The translations under genes and the position numbers were made by a program. Shown here piece after piece: positions 17,862-26,423 of a stretch of DNA of 64,000 nucleotides. Source of the DNA: JAFGMR01 sp964632755 (GTDB lineage: Archaea > Halobacteriota > Methanosarcinia > Methanotrichales > Methanotrichaceae); assembly GCA_964632755.1 (NCBI GenBank), contig CAZWDT010000001.1, positions 60,673-124,672 on the forward strand, given 5' to 3'. Under the pieces are notes generated by a model, which made no database searches, was not told where the DNA came from, and worked only from the letters and a program-made list of their open reading frames with translations. Within the stretch, counting starts at the first letter, position 1. Each line of letters begins with the position of its first letter.

Positions 17862-18773
17862 TTATTTTGATTTGCCGTAATAATCCATCAGCCCCTCAAT
17901 CCCTTCATGTAGCGAGTGCTGGGATTGAAAACCGAGGATTTCTTTGGCCTTGGCGGTGTCGGCGAGAGTGTGCCGGACATAATTTTTAATGGGATTTTCA
18001 ACATGCTTCGCTTCGATATCCACATTCATCTTTTTCGCGAGGATTTCGACCAGCTCGTTGAAGCTGCAGCTCTTTCCGGTGCCGACGTTGAGAACTCCGT
18101 GATAGTTTGAGTTCATTGCCAAGATCAGCGCACGCACCACATCTTTGACGTAAACGAAATCGCGAGTCTGTTTCCCGTCCCCGTAGATGACGGGCGATCC
18201 ATCTTCCATCATCTCCCAGAGAAACTGGGTGACGATATTTGCATACTGCTTTTTTGCCCCCTCTTTTGGACCGTATACCGAAAAGAACCTCATGCCCACA
18301 GAATATACGCCAAAGAGCTTCTTATAAAGCTCGGCAATCCGCTCCATAGAGACCCTAGCCTCGGTATAATAGTCTGATATCAAAGCCGCCATGTCTTCTC
18401 TATGGGGAGGCTTTTGGCCGCTGTACAGGGAGGACGTAGAGGCATAAACAACTCTGCACTCGGTCTTTTTTGCAAGCTCCAGAACTGCGATCATCCCGTT
18501 TATCGCTTCACCCACCAACATGGGGTCTCTCTGATACATCGGCGAAGATGAGGGAATTCCAAGATGATAGATGGCGCTGGGGCTGATCTCCTGGTCGAGC
18601 AAATTCACGCAGCCCGACTCGATGACCTCAAAGCTTCCCGATAATCCCTCAAGGTTCTCCCTGCTGCCCGTGCTAAAATCGTCCAAAACGAGAACCTCCT
18701 GGCCCAAAGCCAGCAGGTGCTCCACAAGGTTCGATCCGATGAAACCCGCTCCGCCTGTTACAAGTACGCTCAA
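17862..18773 (-). CDS. NAD-dependent nucleotide-sugar epimerase/dehydratase with YxxxR
   Basis: 303 residues. Rossmann motif VTGGAGFIGSNLVEHLL, then STSSLYSG, RFFSVYGPKEG and YGDGKQTRDFVYVKDV identify the GalE/UDP-sugar epimerase group. The expected catalytic YxxxK reads YTEAR, so the lysine is replaced by arginine; the codon is AGG. The rest of the fold looks intact. It lies between rmlD and a GT2 gene in the rhamnose/export operon and could supply a second sugar nucleotide. I cannot tell whether it is an active epimerase. Confidence 0.75.
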   Translation of the reverse strand: MSVLVTGGAGFIGSNLVEHLLALGQEVLVLDDFSTGSRENLEGLSGSFEVIESGCVNLLDQEISPSAIYHLGIPSSSPMYQRDPMLVGEAINGMIAVLELAKKTECRVVYASTSSLYSGQKPPHREDMAALISDYYTEARVSMERIAELYKKLFGVYSVGMRFFSVYGPKEGAKKQYANIVTQFLWEMMEDGSPVIYGDGKQTRDFVYVKDVVRALILAMNSNYHGVLNVGTGKSCSFNELVEILAKKMNVDIEAKHVENPIKNYVRHTLADTAKAKEILGFQSQHSLHEGIEGLMDYYGKSK

Positions 18774-18806
18774 AATATATCCTCCGAAAATCGTTCAGAT
18801 CATGTA

Positions 18807-19685
18807 TTATTTATAAACAGTCATATCGATCTCTTCTCTGAGAGCTCTGAGGGACACCTTCAGGTCACAAGGCATTTCCTCCAAGTCCTCTTTAGCTTTG
18901 GAAGTGTCCAGGGAAGAATCTGCGGGTCTTCTTGCGTTCCACCTCATATCGATCATTCTGGAGGGGATCACAAGTTCAGCGTCAAGTCCAAAAACCCTGG
19001 CAAGCTCAAGCGCGAACGCGTATCTGGACACCCTAGTCGCACCAGCCATGTGATATATTCCCTCGAGCCTCTTTTCACCTACTTCAATTAACATTTTTGC
19101 GAGGTTGGTATTCAAAGTAGGCGTTATATATTGGTCAGTCACTATATTGACCGGTTCTTCGTTTTTCAACTTCTCGATCAGCCACAGGGCGGAGTTGACC
19201 TTCCCGCTGGCAGGCCTTGCCCCATATATGACGCAGGTCCTGGCGATGCAGTCGCAGAACCTCTCCCCTAGAAGCTTCGTGAGACCATAATGGTTTACGG
19301 GATGCGTCTTGTCATCCTCTTTGTACATACCTCTGGTTCCGTCAAAAACGTAGTCTGTCGATGCATACACCACGAAAGCGCCTAGTTCTTTGGCGGACTC
19401 TGCGACCAATTCCGTGCCCTGGACGTTTATCTTCCAGGCAAGCTCCCGATCGATCTCGCACTTATCGACGTCTGTTAAGGCAGCGGTATGAAAGACCACG
19501 TCTGGATCGACCTCGATAACCTTATTTTTGATCTCATCCTGGCTTTCCAGATCGAACTTAACCCTCTCGCCCATTTCTGGCAGATGATGGCAATATCCCG
19601 AGAAAACCTCGTGCCCTCTACCTGCAGCGATTTCGGCGAGCTTGCTTCCCAACAGGCCGCTTCCGCCCGTAACGAAGATCCTCAT
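18807..19685 (-). CDS. rmlD: dTDP-4-dehydrorhamnose reductase
   Basis: 292 residues. Starts MRIFVTGGSGLLGSKLAE, has VVYASTDYVFDGTRG and the catalytic YGLTK, and a C-terminal region with WNARRPADSSLDTSK, the RmlD signature. It performs the last step of dTDP-L-rhamnose synthesis. It lies 3 bases downstream of rmlB, and the order on the transcript is C-A-B-D. Confidence 0.93.
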   Translation of the reverse strand: MRIFVTGGSGLLGSKLAEIAAGRGHEVFSGYCHHLPEMGERVKFDLESQDEIKNKVIEVDPDVVFHTAALTDVDKCEIDRELAWKINVQGTELVAESAKELGAFVVYASTDYVFDGTRGMYKEDDKTHPVNHYGLTKLLGERFCDCIARTCVIYGARPASGKVNSALWLIEKLKNEEPVNIVTDQYITPTLNTNLAKMLIEVGEKRLEGIYHMAGATRVSRYAFALELARVFGLDAELVIPSRMIDMRWNARRPADSSLDTSKAKEDLEEMPCDLKVSLRALREEIDMTVYK

Positions 19686-19688
19686 CCT

Positions 19689-20690
19689 TCACCACTCCAA
19701 TTTCCAGGGGGTTGGATGAAGAACTCGACCATCGGCTATGGGCCTCCACCACTCTTCGTTTTCAAGATACCATCTGACCGTCTCCTCTATCCCCTCTTTG
19801 AAGCCGTGCTCGGGACGCCATCCCAAATCGTCCCTGATCTTAGAGGAATCGAGGCTGTACCTCAGATCGTGACCAGGCCGGTCCTCTACGAACTCAATCG
19901 AAGTCTCATCTTTGCCCATGCAACCGAGGATCTTTCCCACAACCTCTAAATTCGTATTCTCCTCGCCAGAGGATACATTGTATATCTCGCCTGCCCTTCC
20001 TGAGTCCATCACCATCTCGATCGCTTTGCAGTGGTCTCGGACGCAAATCCAATCCCTGACGTTCTTCCCCGTTCCGTAGACTGGGATCTTCAGCTGTATC
20101 AAAGTTCTTATTATGGCCTTTGGTATGAGCTTTTCCGGAAACTGAGATGAACCATAGTTATTGGTGCACCTGGTAATCATGGCATGCAGAGCGTAAGTTC
20201 TGGCATAGGCCAGGACGAAGACATCTGAAGCGGCTTTGCTAGCGGAATACGGGGAAGATGGCCTGAGGGGATCGCTCTCTGTGAATGAGCCCTTTAACGT
20301 ATCTCCGTAAACCTCATCCGTTGATATCTGGACCAGCCTGGCCATAGGATTGCTCTTTCTCAAGGCCTCCAGCATTGTGAACACGCCCACCACGTTGCTC
20401 TCGATAAAAGAGGAGGGATCGGATATGCTCCTGTCGACATGGGTCTCCGCTGCGAAGTTCACCACGATATCCACATCCCGGACGAGCCTTGACACCAGAT
20501 TGTAGTCGGTGATGTCTCCTCGAACGAAAGAGTACCTTTCATCGCCTTGTACGCTCTTCAAGTTTTCCGGATTGGATCCGTATTTAAGGGCATCTAAGTT
20601 AATGATTTGAGAATCCCGATTCTCATCCAGATAGTATCGAACGAAGTTGCTCCCTATAAACCCCAATCCGCCTGTAACCAGCACCTTCAT
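19689..20690 (-). CDS. rmlB: dTDP-glucose 4,6-dehydratase
   Basis: 333 residues from the ATG at 20690 (MKVLVTGGLGFIGSNFVRYY). The open frame extends further upstream, but that part overlaps rmlA and has no family similarity. Motifs NFAAETHVDRSI, STDEVYGD (catalytic Thr/Asp/Glu) and YSASK (YxxxK) are clear, as are RCTNNYGSSQFPEKLIP and VRDWICVRDHC. It converts dTDP-glucose to dTDP-4-keto-6-deoxyglucose. The gene starts 5 bases after the rmlA stop. Confidence 0.95.
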   Translation of the reverse strand: MKVLVTGGLGFIGSNFVRYYLDENRDSQIINLDALKYGSNPENLKSVQGDERYSFVRGDITDYNLVSRLVRDVDIVVNFAAETHVDRSISDPSSFIESNVVGVFTMLEALRKSNPMARLVQISTDEVYGDTLKGSFTESDPLRPSSPYSASKAASDVFVLAYARTYALHAMITRCTNNYGSSQFPEKLIPKAIIRTLIQLKIPVYGTGKNVRDWICVRDHCKAIEMVMDSGRAGEIYNVSSGEENTNLEVVGKILGCMGKDETSIEFVEDRPGHDLRYSLDSSKIRDDLGWRPEHGFKEGIEETVRWYLENEEWWRPIADGRVLHPTPWKLEW

Positions 20691-20695
20691 AAGAA

Positions 20696-21751
20696 TCACA
20701 ACACAATGTCCGAGTTGTCTCCGACTATGAGCCTGTGTCCCATAGGCCTTCCCCCGTTCTCCCTGATGTTGACGTTCTTGCCTACGAGACTCTCCATAAT
20801 CCTCCCCGCGTTCGATATGGAACATTCTTCCATTATCACGCTGTCCTCGATCTCGGTTCCTACGATTTCGCAGTTCTTATTGATGGATGTATACGGGCCT
20901 ATATACGACCGTGTGATCCGACAGTCATCGCCCAAGATACACGGCCCCTTTATCGTTGAGTTCTCGATGATACACCCCTTCCCTATGATCGCCCTCCCAA
21001 ATACCTTGGACCCTCTGACAAGCCCCTCATTCTTGGACGTTATCTCATCTAGGATCAGCCGGTTCGCCAGAAGAATATCCTCAGCTTTTCCCGTGTCTTT
21101 CCACCATCCATCGACGATTGACGCCTCGACGCGGTGGCCGTTATCTATCAACCACTGTATAGCGTCCGTAATCTCCAGCTCCCCGCGCCACGAAGGCTTA
21201 ATATTCTTGCAGGCTTCGATTATCAAGGGCTTGAAAAAGTATATTCCAACCAGGGCATAGTTGGAAGTGGGTACTTTTGGCTTCTCCACCAGCCTCTTCA
21301 CCCTGCCCATTTCGTCCAGATCGGCGACGCCGAACCTCTGGGGATCCTCGACCTCAGTTAAAAGCACGAGAGAGTCAGGGCTTAAATCCCTGAAGGCATC
21401 CGAATGACGGGTTATGCCGCCCTTTATGACGTTGTCTCCGAGGTACATTATGAACTCTTCGTCGCCAAGAAAATCCTCGGCAACCAGGATCGTATGAGCC
21501 AAGCCCGCCGGGTCACCCTGAAATATGAACTCGATCCTCGCGTCCCATTCTCGGGATCCCACCGTTTCAACGATTTGATCTTTATTTGGGCCGACGATTA
21601 TGCCTATATCATCGGCACCGGCCTCGATCACATCCTCTATCGCATAGAAAAGGACCGGTTTATTGGCAATCGGTATCAGCTGCTTCTGTTGAGAGTGAGT
21701 TATGGGCCTCAGCCTCGTCCCGTGTCCTCCGGACAATATCAACGCCTTCAT
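20696..21751 (-). CDS. rmlA: Glucose-1-phosphate thymidylyltransferase, long form
   Basis: 351 residues, longer than the short RmlA form of about 290. The N-terminal nucleotidyltransferase domain has LSGGHGTRLRPIT, MYLGDNVIKGG and the EKPKVP segment. Residues from about 250 form a left-handed beta-helix (IIGKGCIIENS, CILGDDCRITRS), as in archaeal and actinobacterial long forms. It makes dTDP-glucose from dTTP and glucose 1-phosphate. It follows rmlC by about 28 bases in the minus-strand operon. Confidence 0.93.
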   Translation of the reverse strand: MKALILSGGHGTRLRPITHSQQKQLIPIANKPVLFYAIEDVIEAGADDIGIIVGPNKDQIVETVGSREWDARIEFIFQGDPAGLAHTILVAEDFLGDEEFIMYLGDNVIKGGITRHSDAFRDLSPDSLVLLTEVEDPQRFGVADLDEMGRVKRLVEKPKVPTSNYALVGIYFFKPLIIEACKNIKPSWRGELEITDAIQWLIDNGHRVEASIVDGWWKDTGKAEDILLANRLILDEITSKNEGLVRGSKVFGRAIIGKGCIIENSTIKGPCILGDDCRITRSYIGPYTSINKNCEIVGTEIEDSVIMEECSISNAGRIMESLVGKNVNIRENGGRPMGHRLIVGDNSDIVL

Positions 21752-21779
21752 CGCAAGACCTCATGATATTATATTTTAG

Positions 21780-22337
21780 TTAGAACAAATTACCTTCCCG
21801 AGCCAGGTTCTTCAAGGTAGGCCAGAGGCAATCTCTTTTCGAAAGGATCGGATCGTTGAGGGGCCATGATACGCCCACATCAGGATCGCTCCAGATCAAC
21901 CCCCCTTCGTATTCTGGAGCGTAGACGTTGTCGACCTTATACTCTACTTCGGCAACGTCGCTTAAGACCAGAAATCCATGAGCGCACCCTTTAGGAACGT
22001 AAAGCTGATGTTTGTTATGTTCTGAGAGGACTAATCCCAAGTACCTGGAAAAAGTCGGCGAGTTCTGTCTCAAATCTACCGACACATCGTAAATTATGCC
22101 TCGTGTACATCGGATTATCTTGGCCTGGGCATAGGGCTCTTTTTGAAAATGCAGCCCTCTAAGAACGCCACGTTCAGACCCGGAATGGTTGTCCTGAACG
22201 AACTCCCCCTTAATTCCGTTCTTCTCCATATCCTCTTTTTTATGCGTCTCCAGAAAAAATCCTCTATCGTCCTTATAGACCTTGGGCTTTATCAAGATAA
22301 CCTCGGGAATTTCCAGCCTTTTAAACTCGAAGGGCAT
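21780..22337 (-). CDS. rmlC: dTDP-4-dehydrorhamnose 3,5-epimerase
   Basis: 185 residues from ATG 22337, which has AAGGTGA six bases upstream; a GTG at 22346 is also in frame. Cupin motifs: FVQDNHSGSERGVLRGLHFQ with the catalytic His, IIYDVSVDLRQNSPTF, and VPKGCAHGFLVLSD. It is the first gene of the rml/export operon running to 14535. The upstream gap holds an AT-rich promoter-like segment. Confidence 0.93.
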   Translation of the reverse strand: MPFEFKRLEIPEVILIKPKVYKDDRGFFLETHKKEDMEKNGIKGEFVQDNHSGSERGVLRGLHFQKEPYAQAKIIRCTRGIIYDVSVDLRQNSPTFSRYLGLVLSEHNKHQLYVPKGCAHGFLVLSDVAEVEYKVDNVYAPEYEGGLIWSDPDVGVSWPLNDPILSKRDCLWPTLKNLAREGNLF

Positions 22338-22346
22338 GTAAGTCAC

Positions 22347-22781
22347 CTTTCAAATGAGGCGCAGCAATCGGGGTATTGGCTCTGACATGATGTGTTCCGA
22401 CCTCTTCGGTTTTGTCCATCGCCGATCTTCATAAATGTTCCGCCTTGCTTCTCTTATCCGAATTTGAGTCGATGTTAATCCTGCAATGTCGGATACTACT
22501 ATCGATTTAATGGAGATGATATTGATGTATAATCCATATTTATATTCAAACGATCATTGCCTCATGCTATCTATTTGACCCCTATTATGACATTGTCAAC
22601 TTAGGCCGTTGCACTTTGAGACGGACGATTCAACTTATGTTCAAACTCTTTGGCCGAATAACCCCTATGAAAGGATCACCACACCTTATGGGGGGTCGAA
22701 CTCACATTCACGAGAATGCCCCAACTTAAGCCGCATCCATCTTCCTCCACATTCTCGCCAGGCCCAAAAGAATGGGCGGAG
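22347..22781. other. Non-coding gap upstream of the rhamnose operon
   Basis: 435 bases between two minus-strand operon parts. The 22500-22560 part is AT-rich and contains TATA-like ATATAAATATGG on the minus strand (about 22532-22543), a possible promoter for rmlC with a long leader. The 22560-22780 part has higher GC. Reading all frames gives only short open stretches broken by stops; I see no recognisable gene or repeat. Confidence 0.5.
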
Positions 22782-23921
22782 TCATTTTCCCTTGACCAGA
22801 TCCTCGTAAAGGGCTTCCATCCTCAACGCCACCTGGCTCCAGCTGTAATCCCTCTTCGCAAGCTCCCTTGCAGCAGTGCCCATTTCGAGCCTGAGATCCT
22901 CATCCTTCAACAATTTTATTACAGCATCTGCCAGAGCCCCCTCGTCTTTCCTCTGAACGATCAAGCCTGCACCGTGCCGCCTTACATCCTCTGCAACGCC
23001 GACGATCTCGGTTCCCACCACCGGCCTGGCGCACGCCATCGCCTCCAACAATACGATTCCAAAGGTCTCCTGCCTGGCAGAGACCGACGGCAATACAAAC
23101 AGATCGCATCCGTTGTAGAGTTTTACGATCTCATCCTCGGGGATGTATCCGAGAAATCTGACCCGTTCTTCCAAACCGAGGGAAGAGGCCATATTCTTAT
23201 AATGATCCAGGAGCTCCCCGTCACCTCCGACGATCAGCCTCGCCTTCGGCACCGCTTCGAGGATCACCCCCATCGACATGAGCAGGCGATCCAGACCTTT
23301 GAATTCGTGAAATTTGTCGAGCACACTTATAAAAAGAATCGTAGGTTCCTCTGAACCGCCCTTTTTTTGAGGTTCGAGGGGTTTGAACCTCTCGGCGTCC
23401 ACGCCGATTGGGATCATCTCTAATTTATATGCATATAATTTTAAATATTGAGACGATTCTACCACATTCGGGTTGGTGACGATTATTTTGGATGCCCGTT
23501 TTAGCACTAGTTTTTGGTTAATATTATTATATATTTTTGCAATATAATCCATTCGACCTCGACCGACGATGTCACTGTGGTGGGTCAGCACAAGCGGCCT
23601 CCCCTTTACGGCCGCTGCCACGGCGCTCCAGTCGGCGCTCCAGGGAGTGGGCAGATGGGTGTGGATTACGTCGAACTCCTCCCTCAAGATCTCAATGGGG
23701 AGCCTGGGCGTGATGTTCGTGTTTGCTATCTTGCCAATGTAGGGAATGCGCTTGACCCTGATACCGTCCAGGAATCCCTCTTTTTCAGACATTGGCTCGT
23801 TTGCGCAGAGGACGGTGACCTCGTGGCCGAGCTCGACCAGCTCTCTGCTCAGGTCGCGGACGTAGTTTTCCACCCCCCCGGTATAGGGATAAAAGCGAGC
23901 CGGCGTTTGCAGTATCTTCAT
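22782..23921 (-). CDS. Family 4 glycosyltransferase
   Basis: 379 residues, GT-B fold. N-terminal MKILQTPARFYPYTGGVENY is the acceptor-side glycine-rich loop. DVIHTHLPTPWS and VLTHHSDIVG are typical of GT4. The C-terminal half has LFISVLDKFHEFKGLDRLL and the EX7E donor motif in SARQETFGIVLLEAMACARPVV. It is a cytoplasmic retaining transferase for a nucleotide-sugar donor. It forms a GT cassette with the next two upstream genes on the same strand. Confidence 0.9.
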   Translation of the reverse strand: MKILQTPARFYPYTGGVENYVRDLSRELVELGHEVTVLCANEPMSEKEGFLDGIRVKRIPYIGKIANTNITPRLPIEILREEFDVIHTHLPTPWSADWSAVAAAVKGRPLVLTHHSDIVGRGRMDYIAKIYNNINQKLVLKRASKIIVTNPNVVESSQYLKLYAYKLEMIPIGVDAERFKPLEPQKKGGSEEPTILFISVLDKFHEFKGLDRLLMSMGVILEAVPKARLIVGGDGELLDHYKNMASSLGLEERVRFLGYIPEDEIVKLYNGCDLFVLPSVSARQETFGIVLLEAMACARPVVGTEIVGVAEDVRRHGAGLIVQRKDEGALADAVIKLLKDEDLRLEMGTAARELAKRDYSWSQVALRMEALYEDLVKGK

Positions 23922-23972
23922 CTCACCATCCGTTGCTGCCCATTTGATGCTCAGATCCTCTGCAGATTGAGC

Positions 23973-25103
23973 TCATTGAAGCTTCTCGTATACCCCTTCC
24001 ACTTCGCTCGCGATCTCGCCCCAATCATACCCTTTCGCATGTTCCTTTGAAGAACGGGACAGTTTTTTATAGGAATCATTTTTTAAAAAATATTCTATCT
24101 TCGAGGCGATGGACCGGGCCGACAGATCGCATAGGACGCCGTTTACGCCCTCATTTATCAGGCTTGCCGCGGCGCTCTTCTCGGCGTTGACGACGATGGC
24201 GGGAAGGCCGCAGGCGTTGGCCTCTAACAGGGAGATCCCAAATCCCTCTCTCGTCGAGGGAAGGACGAAGACCTTGGAGGACTTCATCCCGGATATGACC
24301 TCCTCTTCCGCGTCCAGAAAGCCAAGAAAGTCGACGTTCTCTCCGAGATTCAGCTCCTCGGCAAGTTGGTTCAGTTCGGCCATCTCGGGGCCGTCCCCTA
24401 TAATCCCGCACATAATCTCGGGGATCTCTTCCCGGACCAAGCTTATGGCCTCGATAAGGAGATCGACCCTCTTGTGCTCAGAGAACCTGCCGACGTAGAT
24501 GACGTCGTAGACCACCTCCCCCGCCTCGACGGAATCGATCCTCTGAAGATCTACACCGTTGGGAACGACCACCATCTTATCGGCCCCCACCCCCATCGCG
24601 AGAAGATCGTCTCTAACCCGCTCGGAGACGGGAACGATCTTGTCGGGAAGCTTGGCGGCTCCTCTTTCTGCCCACATCCCAAAAAGGCCCCTTATGCCCA
24701 GGTATTCGCGCCAGTAATCGCCCCATACCTCGTGCCACGTTATGACAAAAGGCGTCCGCCTAAGCTCTGAATGAACCTTGGCAGAGAAACAGGGGATGTA
24801 GGGGAACTGCTGAGCGTCGATGACATCGTAGTCCCCTTTGAACGATGTGAGCAGCTTTATTGAAAAGCGGATCGCAGCATTAATCGACCTTTTCCCGTCG
24901 ACGTAAAGGTCCATCGGCTCGCATACGCCGTGAAGATTAACGCCCCCTCTTTGGAGAACTGCCTCTCCCTCCCAGTACTTCATCCCAAATATATGGACCT
25001 CGTGACCCCTATCTGCCAGCCTTCGAGAGATCTCCCAGACCCTCTTTTCAGCGCCGCCTTTCACGAAGGGGTAAATCACGTCGTGGACGTATGCGATTTT
25101 CAT
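23973..25103 (-). CDS. Family 4 glycosyltransferase
   Basis: 376 residues from ATG 25103 (MKIAYVHDVIYPFVKGGAEK); the open frame extends eight codons further but those look non-coding. DVIDAQQFPYIPCFSAKV and TWHEVWGDYWREYLG lie in the N-terminal domain. IYVGRFSEHKRVDLLIEA and the EX7E motif in STREGFGISLLEANACGLPAI lie in the C-terminal domain. It sits 51 bases before the next GT4 gene and 30 bases after the DPM-type GT2 gene, so the three probably form one transcript. Confidence 0.9.
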   Translation of the reverse strand: MKIAYVHDVIYPFVKGGAEKRVWEISRRLADRGHEVHIFGMKYWEGEAVLQRGGVNLHGVCEPMDLYVDGKRSINAAIRFSIKLLTSFKGDYDVIDAQQFPYIPCFSAKVHSELRRTPFVITWHEVWGDYWREYLGIRGLFGMWAERGAAKLPDKIVPVSERVRDDLLAMGVGADKMVVVPNGVDLQRIDSVEAGEVVYDVIYVGRFSEHKRVDLLIEAISLVREEIPEIMCGIIGDGPEMAELNQLAEELNLGENVDFLGFLDAEEEVISGMKSSKVFVLPSTREGFGISLLEANACGLPAIVVNAEKSAAASLINEGVNGVLCDLSARSIASKIEYFLKNDSYKKLSRSSKEHAKGYDWGEIASEVEGVYEKLQ

Positions 25104-25133
25104 GGTAATTTCAGAGGCCCACCTCAATGGACC

Positions 25134-26270
25134 TCATTTCCGATCTCCATTCTCGGAGTTCAGCAACAGCAAACTTATAAATATCGCCGAAAATACCGTC
25201 TGAATTCCCATAATGGTGAGCACCATCGCCATCACCGACTTCTGCACCTCTTGGAGAGATCCGTACCCCGCCTCCATCCAGCTGATGATTACATTCAGCC
25301 CCATGACCACCCCCCCTGCCAGAAAAGCCGTCCCCACAATCAGCTCTCTTTCAAGGGAATGGTAGCTGGTCAGCCTCTTTGCGAGCCAGCCCGGGCTCTC
25401 GACCCCATAGGTTTTGCCGAAAGCTCCGATGTACGCCCCCGAAAGCAGTGTCTGATACCCCATTATGAGCAGCATGCTCCCCAAGATCAGTGAATGAGTT
25501 CTGGGCTCCTGAGAAGGTTCCTGAATCAACACAAATATGGTCAGGGCGAGGCCGAAGACCAGGGCAACGGACCCGGGAACGAGAAGAAATGGCGTCGGCC
25601 TATAAAGCATCATGAAGCGAAGATGCCTCCAGCCATCGGAGAGGGATATCAGCTTGGAGAAGCCTTTGCGAGGATAGTAGCTTATTGGAACCTCCTCGAT
25701 CCTCAAACCTTTCCTGGAGGCTTCAATGATCATCTCTGAAGCGAACTCCATCCCCCCTGTGCGCAGGTTCAATCGATCCAGGCCATCGCGGGAGATAGCC
25801 CTCATCCCACAATGGGCATCGGATATCCCTGTTGCGAAGAGCAGGTTGAGAAGCCAGGTGAGAAGGGGATTTCCCAGGTAGCGATGGAGGGGAGACATGG
25901 CGCCGGGCTTGATATCGCCCTTGAGACGGGAGCCTATCACCATGTCTGCACCATCCTCCAGCAGTCGAATGAACTTGGGGATCTCCGATGGATCGTATGT
26001 GAGATCCCCATCCATTATGACTATGTACTTTCCCTTCGCCCTCGCGAATGCGTAGAGGTAGGCGCTTCCGTAACCCATCCGGTCAGGCCGAAGCACCCTT
26101 GCCCCCAACCTCTGGGAGATCTCCGTCGTCTGGTCCGAGGAGGAATCGGAGACCAAGATCTCGGCCTCGACATCCATAACCTGGAATACGGCCCTTGCCC
26201 GACGTATGCATTCCCCGATGGTATCTTGCTCATCGAGGGTAGGGATTATCAGGCTTACCAGGGGAGGCAC
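25134..26270 (-). CDS. Dolichol-phosphate sugar transferase-like GT2 with C-terminal membrane segments
   Basis: 378 residues. GT-A start VSLIIPTLDEQDTIGEC, then SDSSSDQTTEI, IVIMDGDLTYDPSEIP (DXD-like) and IGSRLKGDIKPGAMS, which is characteristic of archaeal dolichyl-phosphate glucose/mannose synthases. Four hydrophobic segments follow after residue about 225. It probably makes a dolichyl-phosphate sugar, the donor needed by GT-C enzymes such as the one at 7590-9425. It is first of three GT genes; a TATA-like TTATAAAC (minus strand, about 26317-26324) lies upstream. Confidence 0.85.
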   Translation of the reverse strand: MPPLVSLIIPTLDEQDTIGECIRRARAVFQVMDVEAEILVSDSSSDQTTEISQRLGARVLRPDRMGYGSAYLYAFARAKGKYIVIMDGDLTYDPSEIPKFIRLLEDGADMVIGSRLKGDIKPGAMSPLHRYLGNPLLTWLLNLLFATGISDAHCGMRAISRDGLDRLNLRTGGMEFASEMIIEASRKGLRIEEVPISYYPRKGFSKLISLSDGWRHLRFMMLYRPTPFLLVPGSVALVFGLALTIFVLIQEPSQEPRTHSLILGSMLLIMGYQTLLSGAYIGAFGKTYGVESPGWLAKRLTSYHSLERELIVGTAFLAGGVVMGLNVIISWMEAGYGSLQEVQKSVMAMVLTIMGIQTVFSAIFISLLLLNSENGDRK

Positions 26271-26332
26271 GGCAGGAGATCTATCCCCTCAGAGTTAAGG
26301 CTTTTTGCTCGAACACGTTTATAATCCCGGCG

Positions 26333-26386
26333 GGCTCATGCACAAAGGATGAAAAACGATATCTCAAGAGGCTTTTTTTCATGCGA
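26333..26386 (+). repeat. Dispersed repeat copy shared with the element at 52.3-52.7 kb
   Basis: About 53 bases beginning GGGCTCATGCACAAAGGATG and ending in TTTTTCATGCGA match, with a few changes and small gaps, the minus strand of the insertion element near 52425-52475 (GGGCTCAGGCACAAAGGATG ... TTTTTCATGCGA). Similarity stops on both sides, so this is a fragment or a shared functional box. It lies in the gap upstream of a glycosyltransferase gene. Confidence 0.6.
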
Positions 26387-26412
26387 AAGAAAGCGAGGAG
26401 GCATCTCCTCGC
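26384..26412 (-). terminator. Hairpin terminator after the hydrolase gene
   Basis: GCGAGGAG (26393-26400) and CTCCTCGC (26405-26412) form an 8-bp stem with a 4-base loop. On the minus strand the stem is followed at once by TTTCTTTC. It starts 12 bases after the stop of the hydrolase gene at 26424. Confidence 0.65.
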
Positions 26413-26423
26413 ACTAGCACATC

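Noticed and set aside
22609..22809. A 66-codon plus-strand open frame upstream of rmlC
   Set aside because: No ribosome site or recognisable domain, and it overlaps the end of a GT4 gene.
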